Both the position numbers and the translations under genes were made by a program. Under the pieces are notes generated by a model that was not told where the DNA came from, ran no database searches, and was given only the letters and a program-made list of their open reading frames with translations. A DNA stretch of 64,000 nucleotides from Pelagibacteraceae bacterium AG-430-E20 (GTDB lineage: Bacteria > Pseudomonadota > Alphaproteobacteria > Pelagibacterales > Pelagibacteraceae), in NCBI GenBank assembly GCA_003209915.1, contig QCOF01000002.1, positions 62,001 through 126,000 on the forward strand. The letters run 5' to 3'. Within the stretch, counting starts at the first letter, position 1. The number at the start of each line of letters is the position of its first letter. Positions 30,280 to 39,464 of the stretch are shown here, piece by piece.

Positions 30280-31283
30280 TATGTATTTGCCTGATTGGCT
30301 TTCTCATTATTTTGAACAATTGTCATTATATGTTTTGTTTTTTGAAAATCTGACTCACGGGCCATTAAATTTTCACTTAGATATCTCTTCCATTCTTTTG
30401 ATCCTATTTGGCCGTGATATAAACCTACTGTATGTCTCATTATATGATTAACCTTTGTTCCTAATTTAACTTCTTTTTTAACATACTCTAAAAGCTGTTC
30501 AGCAACTTGCTCTCGGGATGGGTTTATTTTTGTGTTAAATATTTCTCTTTCAATTTCTACTAATGAATATGGGTTTTGATATATAGATCTTCCAATCATT
30601 ACTCCATCACAGTGTTTTAAATGATTGTTAATTTCACCTACTTTTGAAATACCTCCATTAATAATTATTTCTAAATCTGGGTTTTGTTTTTTAACTTCAT
30701 AAACCATATTATAATTAAGCTTAGGAATATTTAGGTTTTGCTTAGGAGAAAGTCCAGTAAGCATTGCTTTTCTTGCATGCAAAATAAATGTTTTTGAACC
30801 CGCATCTCTCATTTTGTGAATAAAACTATTTAAATATTCAAAGCTTTCCACATCATCAAATCCAATTCTAGTTTTTGCTGTAACTGGAATATTACATGAT
30901 TTAACCATTGCATTTATACATTCTGCAACTAGATCTGGCTCTTTCATTAAGCAAGCACCAAACATATTTTTTTGAACCTTTTTACTGGGACACCCTAAAT
31001 TAATATTAATTTCATCATATCCCATGTCTTCTGCAATCTTTGCTACCTCAGCTAGCTCTTGTTTATTAGAACCTCCAATTTGTAATGCTAAGGGTTTTTC
31101 CTCAGAGCTATAAGATAAGATTTTTTTTCTATCCCCATGAATTGCAGATTTTGTTGCAACCATTTCAGTGTAAAGCATCACGTTTTTACTCATTAATCTT
31201 AAGAAAAAACGATCATGTCTATCTGTGCAATCCATCATTGGAGCAACAGATATTTTTCGACTAATTTTACTATTAATATCCAA
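30279..31283 (-). CDS. dusA: tRNA-dihydrouridine synthase A
   Basis: FMN enzyme that reduces uridines 20/20a in tRNA D-loops. DusA features are APMMDCTDRHDRFF (14-27), NLGCPSKKVQ and the catalytic Cys111 in FGACLM, plus HARKAMLTGLSPK, which is specific to DusA. The only start upstream of the first barrel strand is TTG 31283, which overlaps the end of dctM by 11 nt; no ATG occurs before residue 16. Expression therefore looks coupled to the TRAP transporter operon although the functions are unrelated. Confidence 0.92.
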   Translation of the reverse strand: MDINSKISRKISVAPMMDCTDRHDRFFLRLMSKNVMLYTEMVATKSAIHGDRKKILSYSSEEKPLALQIGGSNKQELAEVAKIAEDMGYDEININLGCPSKKVQKNMFGACLMKEPDLVAECINAMVKSCNIPVTAKTRIGFDDVESFEYLNSFIHKMRDAGSKTFILHARKAMLTGLSPKQNLNIPKLNYNMVYEVKKQNPDLEIIINGGISKVGEINNHLKHCDGVMIGRSIYQNPYSLVEIEREIFNTKINPSREQVAEQLLEYVKKEVKLGTKVNHIMRHTVGLYHGQIGSKEWKRYLSENLMARESDFQKTKHIMTIVQNNEKANQANT

Positions 31284-32604
31284 GAGGTTTACCCATTATT
31301 TTATCAGGTAGCCAAGTCACTATTTCTGGAAAGATACACAAAATCAAAATAGCTAAAGCCATTATAATCATAAATGGTATAGAACCTTTTAAAATTTCTG
31401 ACAAACTAACATCTGGGGTAATTCCTTTTATTATATAAAGATTTAATCCAACCGGTGGGGTTATTAGTCCTATTTCCATATTTATAGTAAATACAATTGC
31501 AAACCAATATGGATCAAATCCTAGAGTTGTTATCACAGGCAATAATATTGCCGAAGTCATTACAATAACTGCAACTGGAGGTAAAAAGAATCCTGCGATT
31601 AAAAGAAATATATTTATTAAAAGAAATACCACCCATTTATTTGAGCTTAATTCTACCATGCTCTGCGCTAAAGACTGGGTTACGTAAAGTTGAGAAAGTG
31701 TAAATGCAAAAAGATATGAGGCTGCGATGATAAACATTATCATCACACTTTCCTTCATTGAAACTTTAACAATATTCCATATTTTTTTTGGTTGATAAAT
31801 TTTGTAAACAATTGCAATTAAAACAAAAACTAAAAAAGCTCCCACTCCTGATGCCTCTGAAGGAGTTGCCACACCACCATATAACACATACAAGACACCG
31901 GCTATAATTGCTAAAAATGGAAGAACTCTAGGTAATACTTCCATTTTTTCTCTTAAAGTAGGAGGTGTTCTATTCCTTAAGGCTTTTGCAGCATCTTTAT
32001 CAATAAAGTAACTATGAATAAGAGCCCAAATTGCGAACATACCTGCTAGCATAAATCCTGGAACTAATCCGCATAAGAATAATCTTCCAATTGAAGTACC
32101 TGTTGCGATTCCATAAACTATTAAAACTATGCTTGGAGGAATAAGAACTCCCAAAGTTCCGCCTGCAGCGATAGTGCCAGTAGCAATTTGATCAGAGTAA
32201 CCTCTTTTTCTCATCTCGGGTATCCCCATTGTTCCAATCGCTGCACATGTAGCTGGACTCGAACCACTTAATGCTGCAAAAATTGAACAAGCACCAATAT
32301 TAGAAATAACTAAACCACCTGGAAGCCTCCACAACCATCTATCTAAACCTGTATATAAATCTTTTCCTGCAGGAGAATTAGCAACTGCCATACCCATCAG
32401 GATAAACATAGGTATTGAAAGTAAGACAAATGAGTTAAGTCCTGCATAAAACGTTTCTGCAAAAACGTCTAGCATTTGAAAACCCTCAAATGACACTAAA
32501 AGAACTATTGATACAAAGCTTAAACCAAACGCAATTGGAATTCCTGAGAAAAGAACTATTAAAGTAAAAACCGCAACAATTATAGCTATTATCAATGGGT
32601 CCAT
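31273..32604 (-). CDS. dctM: TRAP transporter large permease (DctM)
   Basis: Membrane subunit that couples sodium to solute uptake. A 443-residue protein with about 12 helices and DctM motifs: GIPIAFGL near the N-terminus, SIPMFILMG, GSSPATCAAIGTMGIPEM and GLITPPVGLNLY. It belongs to the dctP-dctQ-dctM operon, 4 nt after dctQ. The substrate is probably a carboxylate but is set by the binding protein. Confidence 0.94.
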   Translation of the reverse strand: MDPLIIAIIVAVFTLIVLFSGIPIAFGLSFVSIVLLVSFEGFQMLDVFAETFYAGLNSFVLLSIPMFILMGMAVANSPAGKDLYTGLDRWLWRLPGGLVISNIGACSIFAALSGSSPATCAAIGTMGIPEMRKRGYSDQIATGTIAAGGTLGVLIPPSIVLIVYGIATGTSIGRLFLCGLVPGFMLAGMFAIWALIHSYFIDKDAAKALRNRTPPTLREKMEVLPRVLPFLAIIAGVLYVLYGGVATPSEASGVGAFLVFVLIAIVYKIYQPKKIWNIVKVSMKESVMIMFIIAASYLFAFTLSQLYVTQSLAQSMVELSSNKWVVFLLINIFLLIAGFFLPPVAVIVMTSAILLPVITTLGFDPYWFAIVFTINMEIGLITPPVGLNLYIIKGITPDVSLSEILKGSIPFMIIMALAILILCIFPEIVTWLPDKIMGKPLGY

Positions 32605-32608
32605 TTTT

Positions 32609-33097
32609 TTAGTCTGCCTCGTCAGTTAACTTAATAATTTCTGCAATGTACTGAAGGATCATCAGAATAGCCCCGATCATCATTGATGAATATGGTATCC
32701 ATAGAGGTGGGTCCCAAACAGTACCTGTAGAGTAATTTTTAGTAAAGGCCTCTTCAACCATTAAGAAACCAAAATAAAATAAAATAAGAAAAAATAACAA
32801 ACTTATAAGAGAGGTAAATATTTTGAGACGTAAGATGTTTCTTTTAGACATAAAATCATATATCCATTCCATACTAACATGTGCTTTTTCACTTAAAACA
32901 TAAGCGCTACCAATGAAAGTAGATGCAACTAACAACATTGTTACCAGCTCTGTTTGCCATGTTATTGCTCTTTGAAAAAAATACCTTTCGAATACTAATT
33001 CGACAATTACAAGAATTGATAAAAGTAAAGCCAGAACAGCAAATGCTCCGCAAGCTTTAGCCGTAAAATCACAGAATTTTAAATATTTTTTTTTCAT
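32609..33097 (-). CDS. dctQ: TRAP transporter small permease (DctQ)
   Basis: A 162-residue protein with four hydrophobic helices and the DctQ signatures RAITWQTELVTMLLV and AHVSMEWIYDFM. It pairs with DctM in the membrane. Its Shine-Dalgarno (AGGGG, 33106-33110) lies inside the 3' arm of a hairpin that follows dctP, with eight T between it and the ATG. Confidence 0.9.
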   Translation of the reverse strand: MKKKYLKFCDFTAKACGAFAVLALLLSILVIVELVFERYFFQRAITWQTELVTMLLVASTFIGSAYVLSEKAHVSMEWIYDFMSKRNILRLKIFTSLISLLFFLILFYFGFLMVEEAFTKNYSTGTVWDPPLWIPYSSMMIGAILMILQYIAEIIKLTDEAD

Positions 33098-33103
33098 AAA
33101 AAA

Positions 33104-33133
33104 AACCCCTACTTATTTTAATAAATAGGGGTT
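33104..33133 (-). terminator. hairpin between dctP and dctQ overlapping the dctQ ribosome site
   Basis: AACCCCTA (33104-33111) pairs with TAGGGGTT (33126-33133), with further A/T pairs inside. In the direction of transcription it is followed by a run of U reaching the dctQ start codon. It can act as an attenuating terminator that lets dctP be made in excess, and its 3' arm contains the dctQ Shine-Dalgarno. Confidence 0.75.
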
Positions 33134-33147
33134 CTTTATATATTACT

Positions 33148-34158
33148 TTATTTAACTGCTAAAGCCATTTCCATTAGTTTATCTCCACCTGGAACTTTCT
33201 CAGCAAAAGCTTTATGGGAAGATTTCTTTGCAATCTCAACCCATGCAGCATGATCTTTCTCGTCCATGTAAACTAATTTAACACCTGCAGCTTTATATGC
33301 ATCCTCAAACTTTTTATCTAAATTTTCAACTTGAGCTGTCATATATTTTTCAGCTACTTTACCAGCAGCCATAAGTGCTTTTTGTTGTTTTGAATTTAAA
33401 GCATCATATGATTTTTTAGACATTAAAATTGGTTCATACATAAACCATAATCCAAATTTTCCTGGAGGTGTTGCACAAGTTACTTGCTCATAAATTTTAT
33501 AACTTACAAAACTTCCTGAGCTAGTATTTGCACCTGTTAATACACCTGTTTGAAGACCAGTATAAATTTCAGATGAGGGCATACTCTGAATACCTGCACC
33601 TGCTGCTTCTAACATTTGGTTAAAAGCTTTTCCAGCAGCTCTCATTACTTGTCCTTTTGCGTCGCTAGGATTTTTAATACATTGTGATTTTGAAGCAAAT
33701 CCTCCACCTAGCCAAGCATCTGATAAAACAACGACTCCAGCATCATTTATGATTCTTTTAATTTCAGTCATCATAGGACCTTTATTAAATCTTAATGCAT
33801 GTTCATGATTTTTTACAGTTCCTGGCATTAAAGTTGCATCAAATTCTGGATGGAACTTAGATGCATATGCTAAAGGAAATGCAGAAATATCCAATTGACC
33901 AGTGGTCATTGGTTTCCATTGCTCTTTAGGTTTGTATAAAGATTTTGCTGGATAAATTCTTATATCTATTCCAACATTAGCTTTTTTAACTTCATCTGCA
34001 ATTATTTGAACCATTTCGTGTCTTGGGTCAAATGAACCGTCAGCTCTTGGAGTTCCCGGCCATTGGTGACTTGCTTTTAAAGTTACAGCATAAGCAGAAC
34101 CAATTAACGTGAATGCAAGAACGAATGAAGTTAAATATAACGATATTTTTTTTAACAT
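33148..34158 (-). CDS. dctP: TRAP transporter substrate-binding protein (DctP)
   Basis: Periplasmic solute receptor. The signal peptide covers residues 1-24 (ends SAYA) and the mature part has the DctP fold: ASHQWPGTPRADG near the N-terminus, then a KGQVMRAAGKAFNQML region, which is the usual place for the substrate carboxylate-binding Arg. Length 336 is typical. The substrate is not evident. A strong GAGGGAG site precedes the ATG, and a good promoter lies 36 nt upstream. Confidence 0.93.
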   Translation of the reverse strand: MLKKISLYLTSFVLAFTLIGSAYAVTLKASHQWPGTPRADGSFDPRHEMVQIIADEVKKANVGIDIRIYPAKSLYKPKEQWKPMTTGQLDISAFPLAYASKFHPEFDATLMPGTVKNHEHALRFNKGPMMTEIKRIINDAGVVVLSDAWLGGGFASKSQCIKNPSDAKGQVMRAAGKAFNQMLEAAGAGIQSMPSSEIYTGLQTGVLTGANTSSGSFVSYKIYEQVTCATPPGKFGLWFMYEPILMSKKSYDALNSKQQKALMAAGKVAEKYMTAQVENLDKKFEDAYKAAGVKLVYMDEKDHAAWVEIAKKSSHKAFAEKVPGGDKLMEMALAVK

Positions 34159-34193
34159 TTAATTCTCCCTCTTTAGTTATTTGTGATACTAGT

Positions 34194-34222
34194 ATTAAAA
34201 TGAAGATATCATCAAGAGTCAA
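34194..34222 (-). promoter_or_regulatory. putative sigma70 promoter of dctPQM
   Basis: TTGACT (34217-34222) and TTTAAT (34194-34199) on the minus strand are separated by 17 nt, each one mismatch from consensus. The -10 box ends 35 nt before the dctP ATG. Confidence 0.5.
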
Positions 34223-34258
34223 GTTAACAAAAAATACATTTAAAATTTAATACTAATT

Positions 34259-35404
34259 ATGGACGGACCCTTAAAAAATTTATTAGTTGTAGATCTAACA
34301 AGAGTATTGGTTGGGCCTTATTGTACAATGATTTTATCAGATCTTGGAGCAAGAGTAATAAAAGTTGAAGCTCCAGAAATTGGAGATGATTCGAGAAAAT
34401 TTGGACCTTTTGTTGAAGATTATTCAGCTTATTTTATGTCGCTTAACAGAGGAAAAGAAAGCATAGCATTAAATTTAAAGAATTCTGAGGACAAAAAAAT
34501 ATTTGATAAAATTTTATCAAAAGCAGATATCTTAGTAGAGAATTTTAAACCAGGAACATTGAAAAAATGGGGTTATGGTTGGGAAGAAGTAAGTAAAAAA
34601 TTTCCTAAATTAATTTACGCTTCAGCATCTGGTTTTGGACAAACTGGTCCTTTAAAAGAATTACCAGCTTATGATATGGTGGTTCAAGGAATGGGTGGAT
34701 TAATGAGTGTAACGGGACAACCCAATTCTGGACCTACAAGAGTTGGTACTTCAATTGGTGATATTACAGCTGGCTTGTTTACAACTATTGGAATTAATGC
34801 AGCTTTATATGATAGACAAAAAACAGGCAAAGGAATGTACATTGATGTTTCAATGCTTGACTGTCAAATTGCAATTCTAGAAAACGCAATTGCACGATAC
34901 TTATCTAAAAACGAAATACCTAAACCTATGGGTTCAAGGCACCCATCGATTGCTCCCTTTGAGGCATTTAAAACTAAAGATAGCTATATAATTATTGCTG
35001 CCGGTAATGATAAACTATTTGAAAAACTTTGTAATATTTTAGAAGTTCCTGAAATCTTTACTGATGAAAAATTTAAAACTAATTCTGCAAGAGCAAAAAA
35101 TATGGATGAACTTAAAACTGTACTAGAAAATAAACTTTCTGCTAAATCAACCAATGAATGGATTAGTCAAATGGAAAAAGATAAAATTCCTTGTGGTCCT
35201 ATATTCAACATTAAAGAGGCAGTTGAGAATCCTCAAGTGGAAGCAAGAAACATGATTGTAAAAGCTTATCATAAAGTGATTGGGGATTTTAAGTTAGCGG
35301 GAAATCCTATTAAAATGTCAACATATGAGGATCCTGATAAGAGAGGAGATATACCTGATTTAGATGAACACAGAGAAAAAATAGTAAAGGAATTTGTAAA
35401 TTAA
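34259..35404 (+). CDS. family III CoA-transferase (CaiB/Frc)
   Basis: A 381-residue CoA-transferase of the CaiB/BaiF, formyl-CoA transferase family. The N-terminal LTRVLVGPYCTMILSDLGA and IKVEAPEIGDDSR bind CoA, and the catalytic Asp is in IDVSMLDCQIA. The family moves CoA between organic acids (oxalate, succinate, carnitine and others); the acceptor cannot be predicted. It is divergent from dctP, 100 nt away, so a shared substrate with the TRAP importer is possible but unproven. Confidence 0.9.
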   Translation: MDGPLKNLLVVDLTRVLVGPYCTMILSDLGARVIKVEAPEIGDDSRKFGPFVEDYSAYFMSLNRGKESIALNLKNSEDKKIFDKILSKADILVENFKPGTLKKWGYGWEEVSKKFPKLIYASASGFGQTGPLKELPAYDMVVQGMGGLMSVTGQPNSGPTRVGTSIGDITAGLFTTIGINAALYDRQKTGKGMYIDVSMLDCQIAILENAIARYLSKNEIPKPMGSRHPSIAPFEAFKTKDSYIIIAAGNDKLFEKLCNILEVPEIFTDEKFKTNSARAKNMDELKTVLENKLSAKSTNEWISQMEKDKIPCGPIFNIKEAVENPQVEARNMIVKAYHKVIGDFKLAGNPIKMSTYEDPDKRGDIPDLDEHREKIVKEFVN

Positions 35405-35407
35405 AAT

Positions 35408-35929
35408 TTATTGATCTTCTTGAGTATCTTTTTGTGGCTGCTCTTCACTGTTTGAAACTTCTTCTAAAGATACTTCGCCCTCTTCATTCACAGTTTCTTC
35501 ACCAACTGAACTATCAACATCCGCTTTTGCTGTCTCAGATAATTCTGCTAAATCTTCTTTTGTTACCTGAATTTTTTCTGGAGTTTTTCTTGCTCTTTTT
35601 GATGGTAAAATTGGTGTACCACTTTTTGAAATTTCACCTTTGTATAAATTTTCGAAATCATCACCTATATCTTCATCATCTTCAGTAGTATCATCTACCT
35701 GCTCAACATGTTTTCTAAGTTTATAAACCGCACTATCAGTTAAATCAGATACTTGAATTTTTTCTTCTGCAATCTCTCTTAATGAAATAACTGTATTTTT
35801 ATCGTTATCTCTATCAATTGTTGGTTCAATACCAGCATTTAATTGAGTAGCTCTTTCTTTAGCAACTAATACTAACTCATAGGGACTATCTACTTTATCG
35901 ATGCAGTCTTCTACAGTTACTCTTGCCAT
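35408..35929 (-). CDS. rpoZ: RNA polymerase omega subunit with long acidic tail
   Basis: Residues 1-60 match omega: [24 protein letters not shown]-like [13 protein letters not shown] and a [14 protein letters not shown] segment. Omega assists RNA polymerase assembly by holding beta prime. The usual length is 80-130; this one has 173, with an Asp/Glu-rich C-terminal part (about 75 onward) that is likely disordered. It converges on the CoA-transferase gene with 3 nt between stops. Confidence 0.92.
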   Translation of the reverse strand: MARVTVEDCIDKVDSPYELVLVAKERATQLNAGIEPTIDRDNDKNTVISLREIAEEKIQVSDLTDSAVYKLRKHVEQVDDTTEDDEDIGDDFENLYKGEISKSGTPILPSKRARKTPEKIQVTKEDLAELSETAKADVDSSVGEETVNEEGEVSLEEVSNSEEQPQKDTQEDQ

Positions 35930-35972
35930 GCGCAGTATCTATACAATGAGCCATATAAAATCAAGCAGTTTA

Positions 35973-37178
35973 TTATATATATTGAGGGTTTAGTTTACTT
36001 CTAACTGAATAAAGCAAAATTATTGAGGTCAGAACATATGCCCCTGAAACAATAGCTATTTGCTCAATTGAAAAATTAATATCTATAAAAATACCAAATA
36101 AAGCTGTTCCAAAAGCAGTTGCAAAAACCATTAAGGCTGTTGTTAAAGCTTTAATAGATCCAATATGCTTAACACCGTAAATTTCTGCCCATGTTGATGA
36201 TCCTAAAACATTAGCTAGGCCGTTAGTAACTCCCAACAAACCAAAGAAGAAAAAAGATGAAATTTCAGCATCAAAGTAGAATAGGACCGCAGTTGAAAAA
36301 AATAATGGAATATTCATATAGATCAATAATTTTCTACTTGAGAATTTATCAATCAAAAAACCAGATATAAATAATGTAACCACAGATAAAATTGAATAAA
36401 TCATGAATGATTGTGCAATCACATATGGACCCCAGTCTTTTGAGCTAGTAATAAAAGATTGATAAACAAATGCACCTGTTGCAATCCAGGGCATTGCTAG
36501 CATGGTCATACAAACAATATAAAACCTATAATCTTTCAAAACTTCTATTCTTTTCCATTGTTTGATTTCTTTGGTAATAGCTTCTTTTGTGCTCTCTTCT
36601 CTTGTATCAAGTTTAACTTCTTTGACTAAAAAAAAAGATGCAATTGGTAAAACAATAATTACTAAAACACAAATCGAAACCCATATATCTCTCCATTCTA
36701 TAAATGTTAATAAAAAAACAATCAAAACTGGCAAGACAAATTCTGCTAAAGATAGACCTAACCAGCCTGTGCTTAAAGCTCTACCTCTATTTTTTTCAAA
36801 AAAACGTGAAATGGTTGTGGTTGCGGTGTGACTTGATAAGCCTTGTCCTGATAAACGCATTAAAAAAATTCCTATAAATAAAAAAATTACAGAAGAAATT
36901 TTAGAAAAAATAAAACAAGATATAGATAGAAATATAATCACAAATGATGCAAATTTTAAAATATTTACATCATCTATTTTTTTTCCTATCCAAACTAAAA
37001 CTATACTACTTAATAAAGTTGCTGACGCATAAATTGAGCCAAATTGTCCGTGGGTAATTGATAAGGCCTCCCTAATACTAGAATTAAACAGTCCAAGAAA
37101 AAAACTCTGTCCAAAACTTGAAAAAAATGTAAAAATAAATCCGAATAGAATTACTTTTAAACTTAAACTTTTAAACAT
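35973..37178 (-). CDS. MFS transporter
   Basis: A 401-residue major facilitator protein with about 12 hydrophobic helices, the loop 2-3 region VWIGKKIDD and RLSGQGLSSH in helix 4, as in oxalate/formate- and nitrate-like MFS groups. A charged central loop (about 185-210) separates the two halves. The substrate is unknown. Its start is 8 nt from the divergent dehydrogenase start. Confidence 0.82.
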   Translation of the reverse strand: MFKSLSLKVILFGFIFTFFSSFGQSFFLGLFNSSIREALSITHGQFGSIYASATLLSSIVLVWIGKKIDDVNILKFASFVIIFLSISCFIFSKISSVIFLFIGIFLMRLSGQGLSSHTATTTISRFFEKNRGRALSTGWLGLSLAEFVLPVLIVFLLTFIEWRDIWVSICVLVIIVLPIASFFLVKEVKLDTREESTKEAITKEIKQWKRIEVLKDYRFYIVCMTMLAMPWIATGAFVYQSFITSSKDWGPYVIAQSFMIYSILSVVTLFISGFLIDKFSSRKLLIYMNIPLFFSTAVLFYFDAEISSFFFFGLLGVTNGLANVLGSSTWAEIYGVKHIGSIKALTTALMVFATAFGTALFGIFIDINFSIEQIAIVSGAYVLTSIILLYSVRSKLNPQYI

Positions 37179-37186
37179 AAAAAATT

Positions 37187-38056
37187 ATGACTTGTAATGT
37201 TGCTTTCATTGGTCTTGGAGTTATGGGCTACCCGATGGCAGGTTATATATCAAAAGCCGGTCACAATGTAACTGTTTTTAATAGAACTAAATCTAAAGCT
37301 GAAAAGTGGATAAGTGAATACATGGGTAATATAGCCGAAACACCAGCTGAAGCTGCAAAAAATTCTGAATATATTTTTACATGTGTTGGAAACGATAATG
37401 ATTTAAGAGAAGTTACCTTTGGTGATAATGGAGCATTTAAAACGATTAAAAAGGGATCTGTTTATATTGACAACACTACCGCCTCAGCCACAATTGCAAG
37501 AGAAATACATGATTATGCCAAAAAAAATGGTTTTGGTTCTTTAGATGCGCCCGTATCAGGTGGACAAGCGGGAGCAGAAAATGGTGCTCTTACTGTTATG
37601 ATAGGTGGAGATCAATCAGATTTTGACAAAGCAAAAGATATTATTGATTGCTACAGCAAAAAAATGAAATTACTTGGTGGCCCTGGTAATGGACAACTTG
37701 CTAAAATGGTTAATCAAATTTGTATTGCTGGTTTAGTCCAAGGTTTGTCTGAAGCAATCAATTTTGGAATGAAAGCTGGATTAAAGATGGAAGATGTTAT
37801 CGAAGTAATTTCAAAAGGTGCGGCTCAATCTTGGCAAATGGAAAATAGATACCAAACGATGATTGATGATAAATTTGATTTTGGTTTTGCAGTAGATTGG
37901 ATGAGAAAAGATCTTAAAATTGCCATGGATGAAGCTAAAAATAATGGGTCTTTGTTACCTGTGACTGAGTTAGTTGATAAATATTACGGAGAGGTTCAGG
38001 AAATGGGTGGCAATAGATGGGATACGTCAAGTTTAATAAAAAGGTTTAGAAAATAG
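37187..38056 (+). CDS. 3-hydroxyisobutyrate dehydrogenase family protein
   Basis: A 289-residue beta-hydroxyacid dehydrogenase. The NAD-binding loop is GLGVMGYPMAG (8-18), followed by NRTKSK (NADP/NAD-selecting), the substrate loop DAPVSGGQAGA and the catalytic Lys in KMVNQICIAGLVQG. Candidate activities are 3-hydroxyisobutyrate dehydrogenase, tartronate semialdehyde reductase and succinic semialdehyde reductase; the sequence alone does not decide. It is divergent from the MFS gene and followed after 5 nt by a PNPOx-like gene. Confidence 0.88.
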   Translation: MTCNVAFIGLGVMGYPMAGYISKAGHNVTVFNRTKSKAEKWISEYMGNIAETPAEAAKNSEYIFTCVGNDNDLREVTFGDNGAFKTIKKGSVYIDNTTASATIAREIHDYAKKNGFGSLDAPVSGGQAGAENGALTVMIGGDQSDFDKAKDIIDCYSKKMKLLGGPGNGQLAKMVNQICIAGLVQGLSEAINFGMKAGLKMEDVIEVISKGAAQSWQMENRYQTMIDDKFDFGFAVDWMRKDLKIAMDEAKNNGSLLPVTELVDKYYGEVQEMGGNRWDTSSLIKRFRK

Positions 38057-38061
38057 ATAGT

Positions 38062-38661
38062 ATGCAACCAGCATACTACGAAGATTTCAGTGAAATAAAA
38101 AAAAAGATTTGGCTTATGCTAGAAGATGCGGTTTCAAACCGTAACTCTCAATTTAGAATACCTACTTTTATTTGTGGCTATGGTTCAGAAATAAATGGTA
38201 GGATTGTTGTTTTAAGGAAAGCGGATAAAGAAAATAATTTAGTTCAATTTCATAGCGATATAAGATCAGACAAAATTGATATGCTTAAAAAAAATTCTAG
38301 TGCTGCAATTTTATTTTATGATAAAGAAGAAAAAATCCAGGTCAGATTAAAAGTTGAATGCACTATAAATCATGAAAATGATATCACTAAAAAATCTTGG
38401 GAAAAAACTCAACATATCAGCAGGAAGTGTTATTTGGTAGATGATGGACCTGGAACAGAGTCTGATATTCCAACTTCTGGTTTAAAGCCTGAATTAGATA
38501 ATTTTGATTACACGAAAAAGCAAAGTGAAAAAGGCTATAAAAACTTCACAGTTATCCAATGTAAAATTAAATCTATAGAATGGCTTTATCTTGCAGCAAA
38601 AGGCCATCGTAGAGCTAAATTTGATTTAGAAAATTCTAAGGATATTTGGTTAATACCTTAA
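38062..38661 (+). CDS. pyridoxamine-phosphate-oxidase-like flavin protein
   Basis: A 199-residue split-barrel FMN-binding protein of the PNPOx-like group (RIVVLRKADKENNLVQFHSDIRSDK spans the FMN phosphate site; it reads as NGRIVVLRK then FHSDIRSDKI). The C-terminal RRAKFDLE motif corresponds to the RxRRxxW-like end of PNPOx but is not identical. It may be a true pyridoxine phosphate oxidase or a related flavin oxidoreductase; I favour the wider family name. It is probably co-transcribed with the preceding dehydrogenase. Confidence 0.75.
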   Translation: MQPAYYEDFSEIKKKIWLMLEDAVSNRNSQFRIPTFICGYGSEINGRIVVLRKADKENNLVQFHSDIRSDKIDMLKKNSSAAILFYDKEEKIQVRLKVECTINHENDITKKSWEKTQHISRKCYLVDDGPGTESDIPTSGLKPELDNFDYTKKQSEKGYKNFTVIQCKIKSIEWLYLAAKGHRRAKFDLENSKDIWLIP

Positions 38662-38708
38662 CGATAGTTATAAAAAAAACGTTCATTTTAGAGATATTTT
38701 AGCGAGAC

Positions 38709-38740
38709 AATTTGTTAAACAAATTTGTAACATGATCATG
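38709..38740. promoter_or_regulatory. inverted repeats upstream of the GYD gene
   Basis: AATTTGTTAAACAAATT (38709-38725) is a perfect 8-bp inverted repeat around one base, and CATGATCATG (38731-38740) is a perfect palindrome just after it. Both lie in the 108-nt gap before a gene with a very strong ribosome site, so they may be operator sites. No regulator gene is adjacent. Confidence 0.35.
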
Positions 38741-38756
38741 CTAAGATTATTCCTTT

Positions 38757-38764
38757 AAAGGAGG
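38757..38764 (+). promoter_or_regulatory. strong Shine-Dalgarno within a palindrome
   Basis: AAAGGAGG, 5 nt before ATG 38770, is close to the full anti-16S complement and stands out in this AT-rich genome. Its first half is part of a palindrome, CCTTTAAAGG (38752-38761). Confidence 0.6.
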
Positions 38765-38769
38765 AAATA

Positions 38770-39096
38770 ATGAAAGCATACATAATGGGAAATTACACTG
38801 AAAAAGCATTTCAGGGTTTTTTAAAAGATCCTAAAACTGACAGAAAGGCAGTTGTAGAACAGTTAACAAAAGCTATGGGTGGAACAATGCATAGTATGGA
38901 TATCGTTAGAGGACCATACGATTTTGTGGTTGTAAACGAATTAGGAAGTTTTGAGGATTTTGCAGCAGTTAAGCTTGTAGTAGAGGCATCAGGTGCTGTT
39001 AAAAACTTAACTATGTTAGAAGCAATAGACTTTAATAAAGCTACAACTAAAGCAAGTGAAGTTGCTTCAGGCGCTTACAAAGCACCAGGTCAATAA
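38770..39096 (+). CDS. GYD domain protein
   Basis: A 108-residue protein of the GYD family (ferredoxin-like alpha-beta fold): MKAYIMGNYTEKAFQGF at the start, GGTMHSMDIVRGPYDFVVV in the middle. The usual GxYD segment appears as GPYDFVV. Function is unknown; the strong ribosome site suggests high expression. It converges with the DUF779 gene, 6 nt apart. Confidence 0.85.
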   Translation: MKAYIMGNYTEKAFQGFLKDPKTDRKAVVEQLTKAMGGTMHSMDIVRGPYDFVVVNELGSFEDFAAVKLVVEASGAVKNLTMLEAIDFNKATTKASEVASGAYKAPGQ

Positions 39097-39102
39097 TAAA
39101 GA

Positions 39103-39453
39103 TTAATTTTTTTTGTCGTTATCGACTACTAGGCAGATTTCTGATTTAGTCAGAAATCTGCGACCTGTTCCATTATCTAATGAGAACATGCCCCCTATTC
39201 CTTTAACAGCATCAATAGTTAAATCTGTATGTTTCCACTTTTCAAATTGATCTGCGTTCATGTAAAAAGGTACTCCCCCAATTTCACCTAGTTTCAAATC
39301 ATTATCGCCTAGAGGGAACTCACCTTCTTGAAAACACATTGGTGCACTACCATCACAACAGCCTCCAGACTGGTGAAACATTAATTTTTCACCATACTTT
39401 TCTTGAAGCTCAGATAATAGGTTTAATGCTGAATTAGTTGCAGATACTTTCAT
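39103..39453 (-). CDS. DUF779 protein
   Basis: A 116-residue DUF779 protein with the cysteine-rich family motif HQSGGCCDGSAPMC. Members typically sit beside acetaldehyde/aldehyde dehydrogenases, as here. Function is unproven. ATG 39453 (MKVSATNSAL) is chosen because it matches where the family begins; the ATG at 39471 would lie inside a perfect 11-bp hairpin. Confidence 0.85.
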   Translation of the reverse strand: MKVSATNSALNLLSELQEKYGEKLMFHQSGGCCDGSAPMCFQEGEFPLGDNDLKLGEIGGVPFYMNADQFEKWKHTDLTIDAVKGIGGMFSLDNGTGRRFLTKSEICLVVDNDKKN

Positions 39454-39464
39454 TTTTAAACTTC

